A stretch of DNA of 64,000 bases from Acidobacteriota bacterium (GCA_016196035.1 JACPYM010000069.1:38112-102111); one strand, 5' to 3'. Shown: positions 37,701 to 46,824, counted from the stretch's first letter. The notes: generated by a model not told the origin, from the letters alone. Numbers and translations are program-made.

Positions 37701-38248
37701 CCACGGCACAGGCCACCGCCAAACAGGGCGCAATTGTGAAGTTGGATGGCTCACCTTCCAGTGATCCCGATTTGGATGTGCTGTCTTATGTCTGGAAAGA
37801 TCAGGGCGTGATGATTGCGGAAGGCGCGCTCGTGGACGTTACGCTCGTTGTCGGCTTTCATTCGATTACGCTGACCGTCAGCGATCCGAAAGGCGCGACG
37901 AGCAGCACCGACCCGGTACAGGTCCAGGTGCTGCCGCGTCCGCTGACCATCGCCAGCGCCTCACCAGCCAAGATTCCGATCTTCAATCAAGCGATCTTGA
38001 CGATTACCGGCACTGGCTTTTTCAGTGATCCTGATCCGGCTAAGTCTACGAAAGTACGCTTTGATTGCAGTTCGTTCTGTCAGGGCGGGTCGCAAATTCA
38101 AGTCACGATTCTGAGCATCGAAGAGGATACGATCCGCGTGAATGTGAAGACCACGCAGAACACGCCCTTTGGCAACCGCGATTGTGTGGTGATCAATCCC
38201 AACGGCGTGAGCGCCGAATTGGGGCGCAGCAATGTTGTTTCGCGTTAG
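34730..38248 (+). CDS. Large exported surface protein with PKD, HYR and IPT-like domains
   Basis: 1172 aa from ATG 34730 behind GGGGAG; the frame is open to 34661. A long N-region signal peptide ends GAAAQ (~43). Residues ~60-300 and ~370-600 are an internal duplication: KAGSILFFHKYTSS and KAGSILLFSRFTSG, each followed by TNTHPT, an FN-LIGSA motif, GYNA and NYDRLP. Then come a PKD-like domain (GANVRLDGRVSSDPDGP), a HYR domain (DTTPPVISGIPS ... TARDNAGNAS), a cadherin-like Ig domain, a Gly/Pro linker, a second PKD domain and a C-terminal IPT/TIG domain (ITGTGFFSDP). No sorting signal is evident. It is likely an adhesive cell-surface or secreted protein; the ligand is unknown. Confidence 0.85.
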   Translation: MQAILRILNYTRTRQQFRLTFMALVALLLLGGGFMRLRGAAAQSDNPQVGPGVPNVGSNAPRSAASSSKAGSILFFHKYTSSTAAASNVNTLFTLTNTHPTAGVAIRLSWVHGCTLDTTFITLAGNQTRTLLASNENPNQTGYLMAMAVSATGLPIQFNWLIGSASYRDARGFESNYNAVGVAKRTNGGARTVSDAVAEVLFNNVEYDRLPKQIAVDNLQNQNPQGTGGDAPVKTDVMVYSPLSNLASTASQSLKLNAVLLDQSGRPYPQVLDSACGLSSAITSVWTDPPFNTVVTPTRQGYATFAANTASNLPVPVLGLSLTESVSGGMHSARQMQALSWVDSFRMTVPIIPPTGAPNDPVTTNQPDATGNAQGASEAKAGSILLFSRFTSGVYGATRLCITNTHPTQRARVRLFFTGLIEPVLVNENIVILQPNQTTTFDANDFAANQKGWALAMAIDGRAQPTQFNNLIGSAQVSEQTAGLATGYNALAIAKNSAGAAARNSDGTTTDLIFDDTNYDRLPATLALNGVPNQTENATMFGFARPPISFMETPNTRGSLGVTLYDDFLASFGATLGQLEVRLGQVRANAQAPLLTNTIQKGHRGWFKLNSSSPVFPWFNNLATTRLSVAGSAWAGGVNGGANLHVLTLGDTYLLRTPGNNPNNRPPIAEFEPIEAFMEARFPTGANVRLDGRVSSDPDGPDDPLSFKWFDNERQISIAKVSDYRFGLGTHILKLSVLDGNNTPSEPNVYLLQVTDTTPPVISGIPSKLTKTVSSPAGYGLVYPLPAAYDYVDGNVAVTASKPPGSLFPIGKTIVTFTARDNAGNASTAQLEVNLIKGTGTLPTQGGVPGDILPTLPNLNDQYVVIGKTKTITLQAQDADNDSVSFQLLGAPAYVRLDAPDPVNRTAKLIIEPFQGAQPAASMRIIATDSKGGKFTTLPFRVQLSDTETDENGTGLGPTGPPDPGTGVGPGGPGGNPTNKPPIAKMAPLAPTAQATAKQGAIVKLDGSPSSDPDLDVLSYVWKDQGVMIAEGALVDVTLVVGFHSITLTVSDPKGATSSTDPVQVQVLPRPLTIASASPAKIPIFNQAILTITGTGFFSDPDPAKSTKVRFDCSSFCQGGSQIQVTILSIEEDTIRVNVKTTQNTPFGNRDCVVINPNGVSAELGRSNVVSR

Positions 38249-38338
38249 CGCATACCGCCCGCGGCCCAGCAACTCAGGCCCCGATACTTGATTGTGTCCG
38301 TGGTCTGAACTGCTGGCTGGGGTGTCAGCACGCGCCTG

Positions 38339-38366
38339 TTTACATACCTATCGCTACGTGTATAAT
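38339..38366 (+). promoter_or_regulatory. Sigma70-type promoter for the polysaccharide locus
   Basis: TTTACA (38339-38344, one mismatch to TTGACA) and a perfect TATAAT (38361-38366) are 16 nt apart. It lies just behind the surface-protein stop and points toward the ABC permease at 38799. Transcription would start near 38373, leaving a ~425-nt leader. Confidence 0.7.
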
Positions 38367-38798
38367 CCGCGCCGCAGCACACGGGCGTATTGAGTGCTGC
38401 GGCCCCTGTTCTTCCCGCCTGAACCTCATCCCCAAGCGGCCTACAGGGACTTAACAGCAATAAAAATACAACGCAGATTGAGATGCGGAACAGTAGACTC
38501 CCGCGCATCCTCCATCCACCATTAAAAAAATCTCCAGCACAATGCATGCTGAATCAACCCGATAGCCCCGAATAACATCTTTAGCATTGTCTACCGAACT
38601 GCATTTCCCCGGTATTGAGCACCAGGGCATTCGCTAGCTCAAATACCTATCCTCCCAATGCTAAGGTCAATGCTAAGGGCCCTGCTGAGATCAAGTCTAA
38701 AGTTGTAACTCCGAACGCACTGCGTTGGTGCAGTGTTTTGAGAATCGTAATGCTGCCTCGACACGAGGTTTCCTATATGGTGAACAAGGACGGGCAAG
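38367..38798 (+). other. Long untranslated leader of the polysaccharide locus
   Basis: About 430 bases between the promoter and the permease, less GC-rich than the genes around it, without a convincing frame. A direct echo AATGCTAAGG(T/G)C appears twice near 38657-38680. I found no ops/JUMPStart element and no known riboswitch. Long leaders before capsule operons often carry antitermination or regulatory structures, so this one may too (inference). Confidence 0.4.
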
Positions 38799-39704
<906 letters not shown>

Positions 39705-39760
39705 TCTCCCACGCTGCCACACGCCGGGGTGCGGCAAGCAGTAACTCGCCAATCCAATTT

Positions 39761-40654
39761 ATGAAACGCTTATCGCTCGCCATCCCAACCGAATTGAAAC
39801 CACCCATCGTCGAGAAAATTGTCGAGACCGCCGACGCGCCCGTGCTGCCTTATTTGCAACGCAAACTGCGCGGCTTTGCGCGCCGCCGCCGCTGGTTGGA
39901 ATCCCTGCGCGTGCTGAGCACCATCTATTGGTTAGGCCCTTGGCGTCACTGGGCCATTCGTTATTATCAATGGCGCAATCAAAATCAGCCCCTGCTCTCA
40001 AATGCGACGACGTTCTTCACCGGGCTGGATGCCGCGCAGACGGTCGCGCAACTCGAAACCAACGGCTTTGCCTTGGGCTTGCAACTGCCTGAGGCGGAAG
40101 TGGCAGCGCTGCTGGCGTATTGCGCGCAGCATCAGGCCAAGGAATATCACAACCATGATTTGAATTGTCCGGCGCTCCGCAACATCGTGCGCGACCCCGC
40201 GTTGCTGGAGGTTGCGCGTACCTACCTGGGCGCTGAACCGCTGTTGTACAGCACGCAACTATATTGGACGCATCCGCCCGCGATTGAGACTGAAAAGCGC
40301 CGCGTCCAAAAGCGCAAGGCCCGCTTCCATTACGATCTGGGCGATTTCAAGGCGCTCGTCATCTTTTTTTATCTGACCGATGTCGGCCCCGATTGCGGCC
40401 CGCACATCACCATTCAAGGCACACACCAGCGCAAGTCGTGGCGGCAAATGCTGTCGCGGTACTTAACCGACCAGGAAGCGCAAGCCTTGTATGGCGACCG
40501 CATCAAAACGATCACGGGGCCGCACGGCAGTGGCTTCTTTGCCGACATCGCCTGTTACCACAAACATTCGTATGGCGCGCGCGAACGCTTGATGATGTCG
40601 GTCACTTACGTCTTGCAACGCCAGCCCGAACGCCGTGTGCCCAAGACCTTCTAA
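39761..40654 (+). CDS. PhyH-like Fe(II)/2-oxoglutarate dioxygenase
   Basis: 297 aa from ATG 39761; the frame is open 205 codons further up but that part overlaps the permease out of frame. A possible iron site is HxD in RFHYDLGDFKAL (~186) with a distal His in CYHKHSYGARERLMMSV (~270) and an Arg for 2-oxoglutarate. FFYLTDVGPDCGPHITIQGT fits the phytanoyl-CoA dioxygenase family. In polysaccharide loci such enzymes may hydroxylate or oxidise a sugar, lipid or amino-acid substituent. It ends 6 nt before neuB, so it is probably part of the same transcript. Substrate unknown. Confidence 0.75.
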   Translation: MKRLSLAIPTELKPPIVEKIVETADAPVLPYLQRKLRGFARRRRWLESLRVLSTIYWLGPWRHWAIRYYQWRNQNQPLLSNATTFFTGLDAAQTVAQLETNGFALGLQLPEAEVAALLAYCAQHQAKEYHNHDLNCPALRNIVRDPALLEVARTYLGAEPLLYSTQLYWTHPPAIETEKRRVQKRKARFHYDLGDFKALVIFFYLTDVGPDCGPHITIQGTHQRKSWRQMLSRYLTDQEAQALYGDRIKTITGPHGSGFFADIACYHKHSYGARERLMMSVTYVLQRQPERRVPKTF

Positions 40655-40660
40655 CCACGT

Positions 40661-41698
40661 ATGCTCGACCTGACCCAATGGTTTGAAACGCCCGCGCGCC
40701 GCTGTTTGCTGATCGGCGAAATTGCGCAAACGCACGATGGCAGCCTGGGCACGGCGCACGCTTACATTGACGCCGTGGCGCGGGCGGGCGCGGATGCCAT
40801 CAAATTTCAAACCCACATCGCCGCCGCCGAAAGCACGCCCGGCGAACCCTGGCGCGTGAAATTCAGCCGGCAGGATGCGACACGCTATGAATACTGGCAG
40901 CGCATGGAATTCACCGAGGAGCAATGGCGCGGGCTGGCTGAACACGCGGCTGAGCGCGGCCTGCTGTTTCTCTCTTCGGCCTTTTCCCTGGCCGCCGTTG
41001 AATTGCTGGAAGGCCTGGGGCTGCCCGCCTGGAAAGTCGGCGCGGGGGAAATCACCAATCTGCCCATGCTCGAAATGATGGCGCGCACCGGCAAACCCGT
41101 GCTGCTCTCCAGCGGCATGTCGAATTGGGCCGAGCTGGACGCGGCGGTCGCCTGCGTGCGCGCGCAGAATGCGCCCGTGGCCGTCTTTCAATGCACGACC
41201 GCCTATCCCTGCCCGCCCGAAAAGCTGGGCTTGAACGTGCTCGCCGAATTGCGTGAACGCTATGCCTGTCCGGTGGGACTCTCCGATCATTCCGGTACGA
41301 TTTACGCGGGCTTGGCCGCCGCCACGCTCGGCGCGCAACTCATTGAAGTGCACGTCGCGTTCTCGCGCGAATGTTTTGGGCCGGATGTGCCCGCCTCGGT
41401 CACCACGGCGGAATTGAAACAACTGGCGGACGGCTTGCGCTTCATCGAACACGCCTTGACGCATCCCGTCAACAAAGAGGCAATGGCCGCAGAGTTGAGT
41501 GAATTGAAACGCACCTTCGGCAAAAGCCTGGTCACGGCGCGCGCGCTGGCCGCCGGGCAGCGCGTGACGGCTGCTGATCTGGTTTGCAAAAAACCGGGCA
41601 CGGGCATTTCACCGGCCCGCTTCCATGAATTCGTCAATCGCACGCTCAACCGCGCGCTCGACGCCAATGCACTGCTTTCAGAAAATGACTTCGACTAA
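40661..41698 (+). CDS. neuB: N-acetylneuraminate (nonulosonate) synthase
   Basis: 345 aa. The TIM-barrel NeuB domain shows LIGEIAQTHDGSLG, ADAIKFQTHIAAAEST, WKVGAGEITNLPMLEMMART, VLLSSGMSNWAELDAAV and VGLSDHSGTIYAGLAA. A C-terminal SAF/antifreeze-like domain (~285-345) contains LVTARALAAGQRVTAADL. It condenses PEP with ManNAc or a related 2-acetamido-hexose to make a sialic-acid-like nine-carbon sugar. Whether the product is Neu5Ac, legionaminic or another nonulosonate is not decided by the sequence alone; the neighbouring hydrolysing epimerase without extra deoxysugar genes favours Neu5Ac. The 3' end overlaps neuC by 14 nt. Confidence 0.93.
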   Translation: MLDLTQWFETPARRCLLIGEIAQTHDGSLGTAHAYIDAVARAGADAIKFQTHIAAAESTPGEPWRVKFSRQDATRYEYWQRMEFTEEQWRGLAEHAAERGLLFLSSAFSLAAVELLEGLGLPAWKVGAGEITNLPMLEMMARTGKPVLLSSGMSNWAELDAAVACVRAQNAPVAVFQCTTAYPCPPEKLGLNVLAELRERYACPVGLSDHSGTIYAGLAAATLGAQLIEVHVAFSRECFGPDVPASVTTAELKQLADGLRFIEHALTHPVNKEAMAAELSELKRTFGKSLVTARALAAGQRVTAADLVCKKPGTGISPARFHEFVNRTLNRALDANALLSENDFD

Positions 41699-42890
41699 AC
41701 GCAAAGTCTGTGTCGTGCTGGTAGATCGCGCCAATTACGGGCGGCTGAAACCCGTGATGCAGGCGCTCGCCGCTCATCCTGACCTGGAATTGCAAATCGT
41801 CGCCGCCGGCACGATGGTGCTCGAACGCTTCGATCAGCCCGTCAAGGTAGTCCGCAAAGACGGCTTCCGCATTGACGGCGAAATCTACATCGAACTCGAA
41901 GGCTCGACACCCGCCACGATGGCAAAATCGGTCGGCTTCGGCGTGGTCGAATTCGCCAGTGAATTTCAGCGCCTCAAACCGGATGTCGTGCTGCTCATCG
42001 GCGACCGCTATGAAGCACTGGCCGCCGCGATTGCCGCCGCTTATATGAACATTTGCATCGCCCACATTCAGGGCGGCGAAGTTTCGGGTTCGATTGATGA
42101 GAGCGCGCGCCACGCCATCAGCAAGTTCGCGCATTTCCATTTCCCCAGCACGCAGCGTTCGGCGGAATACCTGGTGCGGATGGGCGAAAATCCCGCCAAT
42201 ATTCTGGCTGTCGGATGTCCTTCCAGCGACATCGCGCGGCAGTTGGATCGCACGCTACAGCGCGACATCCTGCATCGCGGTGGCGGCGGCGCGCAGATTG
42301 ACGTCACGCAACCCTTCCTACTGATTCTCTTTCATCCGACCACGACCGAATACGGCGACGAACGCCAGCAGATGGAAGCCCTGTTGGCCGCGCTGCATGA
42401 ATTGCAAATGCAAACCGTGCTGCTCTGGCCGAACATTGACGCGGGCGCCGATCACATCAGCAAAGCCATTCGCAGTTACCGCCTCAATCAACAACCGACC
42501 TGGTTGCGCACGCTGACCAATTTGACGCCGGATGATTATTTGAAGGTGCTGGCCAACACCGCCTGCGCCATCGGCAATTCGAGCAGCTTTGTGCGCGACG
42601 CCAGTTATTTCGGCACGCCGGTCGTGCTGGTCGGCAAGCGGCAGGAAGGGCGCGAAACGGATGTGCACGTCGTGCCCAGCGTGCCGCAAGCCGACGCCGT
42701 GCTGAACGCCGTGCGCCAGCAACTGGCGCACAGCCGTTATGCGCCCAGCACGTTGTATGGCGACGGCCACGTCGCCGGGCGCATCGCGCAAGCCCTGGGC
42801 GCATTGCATCCTTACGTGCAAAAACGGCTGCACTATATTTATGAATCAGCCGGTGGGCCGACGGGCGGAAAGGAACAGGCAGCGCGGTGA
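41685..42890 (+). CDS. neuC: UDP-N-acetylglucosamine 2-epimerase (hydrolysing)
   Basis: 401 aa from ATG 41685 (MTSTKRKVCVVLVDRANYGR). The GT-B-like epimerase motifs are LLIGDRYEALAAAIAAAYMN, IAHIQGGEVSGSIDESARHA, ISKFAHFHFPSTQRSAEYLV and GNSSSFVRDASYFGTPVVLV. NeuC releases ManNAc and UDP from UDP-GlcNAc, giving the substrate for the upstream NeuB. It overlaps neuB by 14 nt and neuA by 4 nt, so the three are translationally coupled. A UDP-2,4-diacetamido-sugar-specific LegG-type activity cannot be ruled out. Confidence 0.92.
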   Translation: MTSTKRKVCVVLVDRANYGRLKPVMQALAAHPDLELQIVAAGTMVLERFDQPVKVVRKDGFRIDGEIYIELEGSTPATMAKSVGFGVVEFASEFQRLKPDVVLLIGDRYEALAAAIAAAYMNICIAHIQGGEVSGSIDESARHAISKFAHFHFPSTQRSAEYLVRMGENPANILAVGCPSSDIARQLDRTLQRDILHRGGGGAQIDVTQPFLLILFHPTTTEYGDERQQMEALLAALHELQMQTVLLWPNIDAGADHISKAIRSYRLNQQPTWLRTLTNLTPDDYLKVLANTACAIGNSSSFVRDASYFGTPVVLVGKRQEGRETDVHVVPSVPQADAVLNAVRQQLAHSRYAPSTLYGDGHVAGRIAQALGALHPYVQKRLHYIYESAGGPTGGKEQAAR

Positions 42891-43606
42891 GTCATTTAGA
42901 AATGCGAGTACTAGGTTTAATTCCGGCGCGCGGCGGCTCGAAAGGCGTGCCGCGCAAAAACATCAAGCTGCTCAATGGCCAGCCGCTGCTGGCCTACACC
43001 AGCGCCGCCGCCCTGGCCGCCCGGCGTTTAACGCGCGTGATCTTGAGCACCGATGACCCTGAAATCGCCGAGGTCGGACGCGCCTGCGGCTTGGATGTGC
43101 CGTTTATGCGCCCGGCGGAATTGGCGCAGGATCACACGCCGACTTTGCCAGTCGTGCAACACGCGCTGCGCTGGTTGGAAGAACGCGGCGAACATTATGA
43201 CGCGGTTTGTTTGCTGCAACCCACCAGCCCGTTGCGCCGCGCCAGCGACATTGATGCCTGCATCGAGTTATTAGCGGAGCGGCGGGCCGATGCCGTCGTG
43301 ACGATCCTGCCGGTGCCGTTGGAATACAATCCGCACTGGGTTTATTTTCAGGACAACGAAGGCGCATTGCATCTGAGCACGGGTGAAACCATCCCCATTC
43401 CGCGCCGCCAGGATTTGCCCCCCGCGTTTCATCGCGAAGGTTCGATTTATGTGACCCGGCGCTCCGTAATCATGGAGCAGGACAGTTTTTACGGAAAATA
43501 CCTCCTAGGTTATCCCGTTGACCCACAGTTTTGCGTCAATATTGACGATCAGAAAGATTGGGCCAGGGCGGAAGCCTTATGCCGCCTGGCCTCGGATTTT
43601 AAGTAA
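42887..43606 (+). CDS. neuA: CMP-sialic-acid synthetase (acylneuraminate cytidylyltransferase)
   Basis: 239 aa from GTG 42887, overlapping the neuC stop; ATG 42902 would start right at MRVLGLIPARGGSKGVPRKN. That CTP-binding motif, STDDPEIAEVGRACG and LLQPTSPLRRASDID are typical. It activates the NeuB product to the CMP-sugar used by sialyltransferases. The chain is of normal single-domain length, without an esterase or kinase fusion. After it the transcript meets two palindromes in a 433-nt gap. Confidence 0.93.
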   Translation: MSHLEMRVLGLIPARGGSKGVPRKNIKLLNGQPLLAYTSAAALAARRLTRVILSTDDPEIAEVGRACGLDVPFMRPAELAQDHTPTLPVVQHALRWLEERGEHYDAVCLLQPTSPLRRASDIDACIELLAERRADAVVTILPVPLEYNPHWVYFQDNEGALHLSTGETIPIPRRQDLPPAFHREGSIYVTRRSVIMEQDSFYGKYLLGYPVDPQFCVNIDDQKDWARAEALCRLASDFK

Positions 43607-43657
43607 GTGGCAAAAAATCCTTGCTGTAAATAATTCGGGGCTGGAAAGGGAACAAAC

Positions 43658-43723
43658 GTTCAGAGTTCACGCTTCAGCGTGTCTGCGGGCCGCCACGCAC
43701 ACGCTGAAGCGTGAACTCTGAAC
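43658..43723. repeat. 25-bp perfect inverted repeat after neuA
   Basis: The arms 43658-43682 and 43699-43723 are perfect complements and contain TTCACGCTTCAGCGTGT; the loop is 16 nt. The arm itself holds the smaller palindrome CACGCTTCAGCGTG. It lies 52 nt after the neuA stop in a gene-free 433-nt gap and could end or stabilise the upstream transcript. Confidence 0.85.
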
Positions 43724-43750
43724 TGTCGTCACCGAAAAATTTACAACAAG

Positions 43751-43883
43751 AAAAACTCTTGATAACCACGAAGTAACGATGAGCAAGAAGATGAGCAAGA
43801 AGGAAGCATGAAAACCCTTGTCAACCTTGACGTTTCTTCGCTGTCCTTCGTGCTCTTCGTTTCTTCGTGGTGAGAAGTTTTTA
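43751..43883. repeat. Imperfect inverted repeat with CACGAAG core
   Basis: The left arm 43751-43773 (AAAAACTCTT, then ACCACGAAG) pairs imperfectly with 43863-43882 (CTTCGTGGTGAGAAGTTTTT). Between them GAGCAAGAA units on the left face CTTCGTGCTCTTCG on the right. A shorter CACGAAG hairpin occurs before the propeller gene at 18.1 kb. This fills most of the remaining gap before the 44.0 kb dehydrogenase gene; no gene is present in it. Confidence 0.6.
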
Positions 43884-44039
43884 TCAAAGAAGTTTTTGCG
43901 CCTTATTGAATCGCCGATCAGGATGCAACTTGACCATCTACCCCATGTTGAATTGTTTATTGAATTGTTTTTTCCCTGGAAAGGCTGAATTTGGCAAGGT
44001 GTGAGAAAAAACGATTCGCTGTTATAAGGAGAACTAGCC

Positions 44040-45053
44040 ATGCCAATCGCGTGCCCACAGGTACAACTGGTGCAACAACCTGATTATTCCATTTTGATTG
44101 CTGAATCTTCCGGTTTCCCGGCGGCGGCCCGGGAGAAGCTGCGCGGCATTGCGCAGCTGCGGTTTGCCGAACTCGGACGGGCCGAGTTGTTGCGCGCGTT
44201 GCGCTCGGCGGATGTGTTATGGGTGCGCTTGCGCAACCATATTGACGCCGAAGTCATGGCGGCCGCGCCGCAACTCAAACTAATTGCTACGCCGACCACC
44301 GGCCTCACACACATTGATCTGGCCGAAGCCGAACGGCGCGGCATCCGCGTGCTGTCGCTTTACGGCGAAACGGATTTTCTCAAAGAAGTGCGCGCCACCG
44401 CCGAGCACACCATCGGCTTGATGCTTGCGCTCTTGCGCCACACCACGGCGGCCTATGAGCAGGTGCGCCAGGGCGAATGGAACCGTGACCGCTATCGCGG
44501 CAGTGAACTCTATGGCAAAACTGCCGGCGTCATCGGTTACGGGCGGCTGGGCCGCATCGTCGCGCGTTACTTGCGTGCTTTTGAAATGCGCGTACTGGCT
44601 TGCGATCCCAATGTTGATCCCGCCACCGTCGAAGACGGCGTTGAAATGACGAGCCTGCGCGAAGTGCTGCGGCAATCCGATCTGGTCAGTGTGCACGTCA
44701 ATCTTTGCGAACAGACGCAGGGCTTTTTCGGCGCGATGGAATTTGGGGCCATGAAGCCCGGCGCCTGTTTTATCAACACCTCGCGCGGCGAATTGCTCGA
44801 CGAACAGGCGTTGTTGCAAGCCTTGAATGCCGGGCGCGTGCGCGGCGCGGCGCTCGACGTGCTTAGCCACGAAGACGCGACCGGCATGGAACATCATCCG
44901 TTGATTCGCTACGCGCAAACGCATCACAACCTGTTGATCACGCCGCACCTCGGCGGCTGCACCAACGAATCCATGGAAAAAACCGAAATCTTCCTCGCGG
45001 AGAAACTCGCGCAAACGCTCGCCGACTGGAAAGCCACCTCATGTGCGGAATAG
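44040..45053 (+). CDS. D-isomer-specific 2-hydroxyacid dehydrogenase (SerA-like)
   Basis: 337 aa. AGGAG precedes ATG 44040. The NAD-binding motif GYGRLGRIVARYL is at ~161-173, the substrate/catalytic stretch SVHVNLCEQTQGFF and NTSRGELLDEQALL (~250), AALDVLSHED and the catalytic His in ITPHLGGCTNES (~300). It oxidises a D-2-hydroxyacid with NAD, as 3-phosphoglycerate dehydrogenase does; there is no C-terminal ACT domain, so it is not the classic regulated SerA. It overlaps asnB by 13 nt, and together they may build an amino-acid or amide substituent of the glycan (inference). Confidence 0.9.
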   Translation: MPIACPQVQLVQQPDYSILIAESSGFPAAAREKLRGIAQLRFAELGRAELLRALRSADVLWVRLRNHIDAEVMAAAPQLKLIATPTTGLTHIDLAEAERRGIRVLSLYGETDFLKEVRATAEHTIGLMLALLRHTTAAYEQVRQGEWNRDRYRGSELYGKTAGVIGYGRLGRIVARYLRAFEMRVLACDPNVDPATVEDGVEMTSLREVLRQSDLVSVHVNLCEQTQGFFGAMEFGAMKPGACFINTSRGELLDEQALLQALNAGRVRGAALDVLSHEDATGMEHHPLIRYAQTHHNLLITPHLGGCTNESMEKTEIFLAEKLAQTLADWKATSCAE

Positions 45054-46792
45054 CCGGTATCTTCGGCAACGGTTGGGCGCCGTCCCAACTCGAAGCCATG
45101 ATTCACAGCCAACAACATCGCGGCCCCGATGCCAGCGGCAGCTTTTTGTCCGCCTCCGGGCGGGCGGGGCTGGGCCACAACCGGCTGAGCATCATTGACC
45201 TCTCTGCTGCGGGCCGCCAACCCATGAGCAATCACGATGGATCGGTCTGGATCGCCTTCAACGGCGAGATTTATAACTACCTCGAATTGCGCGCCGAATT
45301 GCGCGACTACCCGTATCGTAGCCAGAGCGACACCGAGGTCATCCTGGCCGCCTACGAAAAATGGGGCGAGGCATGTCTGGAGCGCTTCATCGGGATGTTT
45401 GCCTTGTTGATTTGGGATGAACGGCGGCAACGCCTGTTTGCCGCGCGCGACCGCTTTGGCGTCAAGCCGCTTTATTACACGCAACGCCCCGACGGCCCGT
45501 TACTGCTCGCCAGTGAAATCAAAGCCCTGCACAAAGCAGGCGTGCGCGCCACGCCGAATGAAGCGGCCTGGGCGACCTATTTGGCCTATGGGCTTTACGA
45601 GCACTCGGCCCAAACCTTTTGGCAGGACATTGCGGCGCTGCCGCCCGGTCATACGCTGACCTGGCAAGACGGCCAGGTGCGGGTGTCGCGTTGGTATGAT
45701 TTGGCCGCGCGCGTCGGCCCGGAATTCGACCCGCGCCCGGTCGCGCAAGTGCAGGAGGAATATTTCGCCTTGCTGCGTGACAGCGTGCAGTTGCGCTTTC
45801 GGTCGGATGTGCCGGTCGGCATCAATTTGAGTGGTGGGCTTGATTCTTCGACCTTGCTGGGCATGGTGCACGCCGTGCAGGGCGAGGCCAGCAGCGTGCG
45901 GGCGTTCACCTTCAACTGCGGCGATCCGCGCTATGACGAATTGCCCTGGGTCGAACAAATGCTGGCGCGCACGCAACATCCGCTGACCGTTTGCACCACG
46001 CTGCCCGCTGAAGTGCCGGATTTGGCCGCCGCTGTGCAGGCCGCGCAGGATGAACCCTTCGGCGGCTTACCGACGCTGGCTTATGCCAAACTTTTCGCCG
46101 AAGCGCGCGCCCAGGGCGTAATCGTGTTGCTGGACGGGCAAGGCATGGACGAGCAATGGGCCGGTTATGATTATTATCGCGCGGCCTTCAACGGCGGCGT
46201 GGCGGCCACGGTGCAAGGCACGCAAAGCAGCCCCGTGCGTCCGGCTTGTTTGCTGCCGGAGTTTCGCGCGCGCGCCCAGGCATTCACGCCGCCGCAACCC
46301 TTCCCCGACAAATTGCGCAACCTGCAATACCGCGATGCCTGTTTCACCAAAATCCCGCGCGGCTTGCGCTTCAATGATCGCAACTCCATGCGCGTTTCGA
46401 CCGAGTTGCGCGAACCTTTTCTGGATCATCGCCTGGTTGAATTGGCCTTGCGCCAGCCGCTGGAACGCAAGATCAACGCAGGCACGCACAAGTGGTTGCT
46501 GCGCCGTCTGACGCGCGAAATGTTGCCGCACGCAGTGGTCGAAGCGCCCAAGCGCCCCGTGCAAACACCGCAACGCGAATGGTTGCGCGGCCCCTTGCGT
46601 GACTGGGCCAACGATTGCATCACGACCGCCACGCACGCTTTCGGCGGCGCCTGGCTGGATCGCCAGGCCATCAATCAGGCGTGGGAAGAGTATTGCGAGC
46701 GCGGCGACGACAACAGTTTTTACGTCTGGCAATGGCTCAACCTGGGGCTGCTGAGCCAGCGCTCGGTGCAAGCTGTCGGCAGCAGCGTTTAG
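45041..46792 (+). CDS. asnB: Glutamine-hydrolysing asparagine synthase-type amidotransferase
   Basis: 583 aa. Catalytic Cys2 in MCGIAGIFGNG opens the class II glutaminase domain, which also contains QHRGPDASG, NRLSIIDLS and FNGEIYNY. The synthetase domain has the pyrophosphatase loop SGGLDSST (~264) and a DGQGMDEQWAGYDYY segment where asparagine synthetases have their DGxGxDExxxGY motif. In surface-glycan loci AsnB homologues often amidate uronic acids or amino-acid substituents instead of free aspartate. The start overlaps the dehydrogenase by 13 nt. A 30-bp palindrome follows the gene. Confidence 0.92.
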   Translation: MCGIAGIFGNGWAPSQLEAMIHSQQHRGPDASGSFLSASGRAGLGHNRLSIIDLSAAGRQPMSNHDGSVWIAFNGEIYNYLELRAELRDYPYRSQSDTEVILAAYEKWGEACLERFIGMFALLIWDERRQRLFAARDRFGVKPLYYTQRPDGPLLLASEIKALHKAGVRATPNEAAWATYLAYGLYEHSAQTFWQDIAALPPGHTLTWQDGQVRVSRWYDLAARVGPEFDPRPVAQVQEEYFALLRDSVQLRFRSDVPVGINLSGGLDSSTLLGMVHAVQGEASSVRAFTFNCGDPRYDELPWVEQMLARTQHPLTVCTTLPAEVPDLAAAVQAAQDEPFGGLPTLAYAKLFAEARAQGVIVLLDGQGMDEQWAGYDYYRAAFNGGVAATVQGTQSSPVRPACLLPEFRARAQAFTPPQPFPDKLRNLQYRDACFTKIPRGLRFNDRNSMRVSTELREPFLDHRLVELALRQPLERKINAGTHKWLLRRLTREMLPHAVVEAPKRPVQTPQREWLRGPLRDWANDCITTATHAFGGAWLDRQAINQAWEEYCERGDDNSFYVWQWLNLGLLSQRSVQAVGSSV

Positions 46793-46824
46793 ATCGGATT
46801 TCAATACTGGCTAGGGCACGCGGC

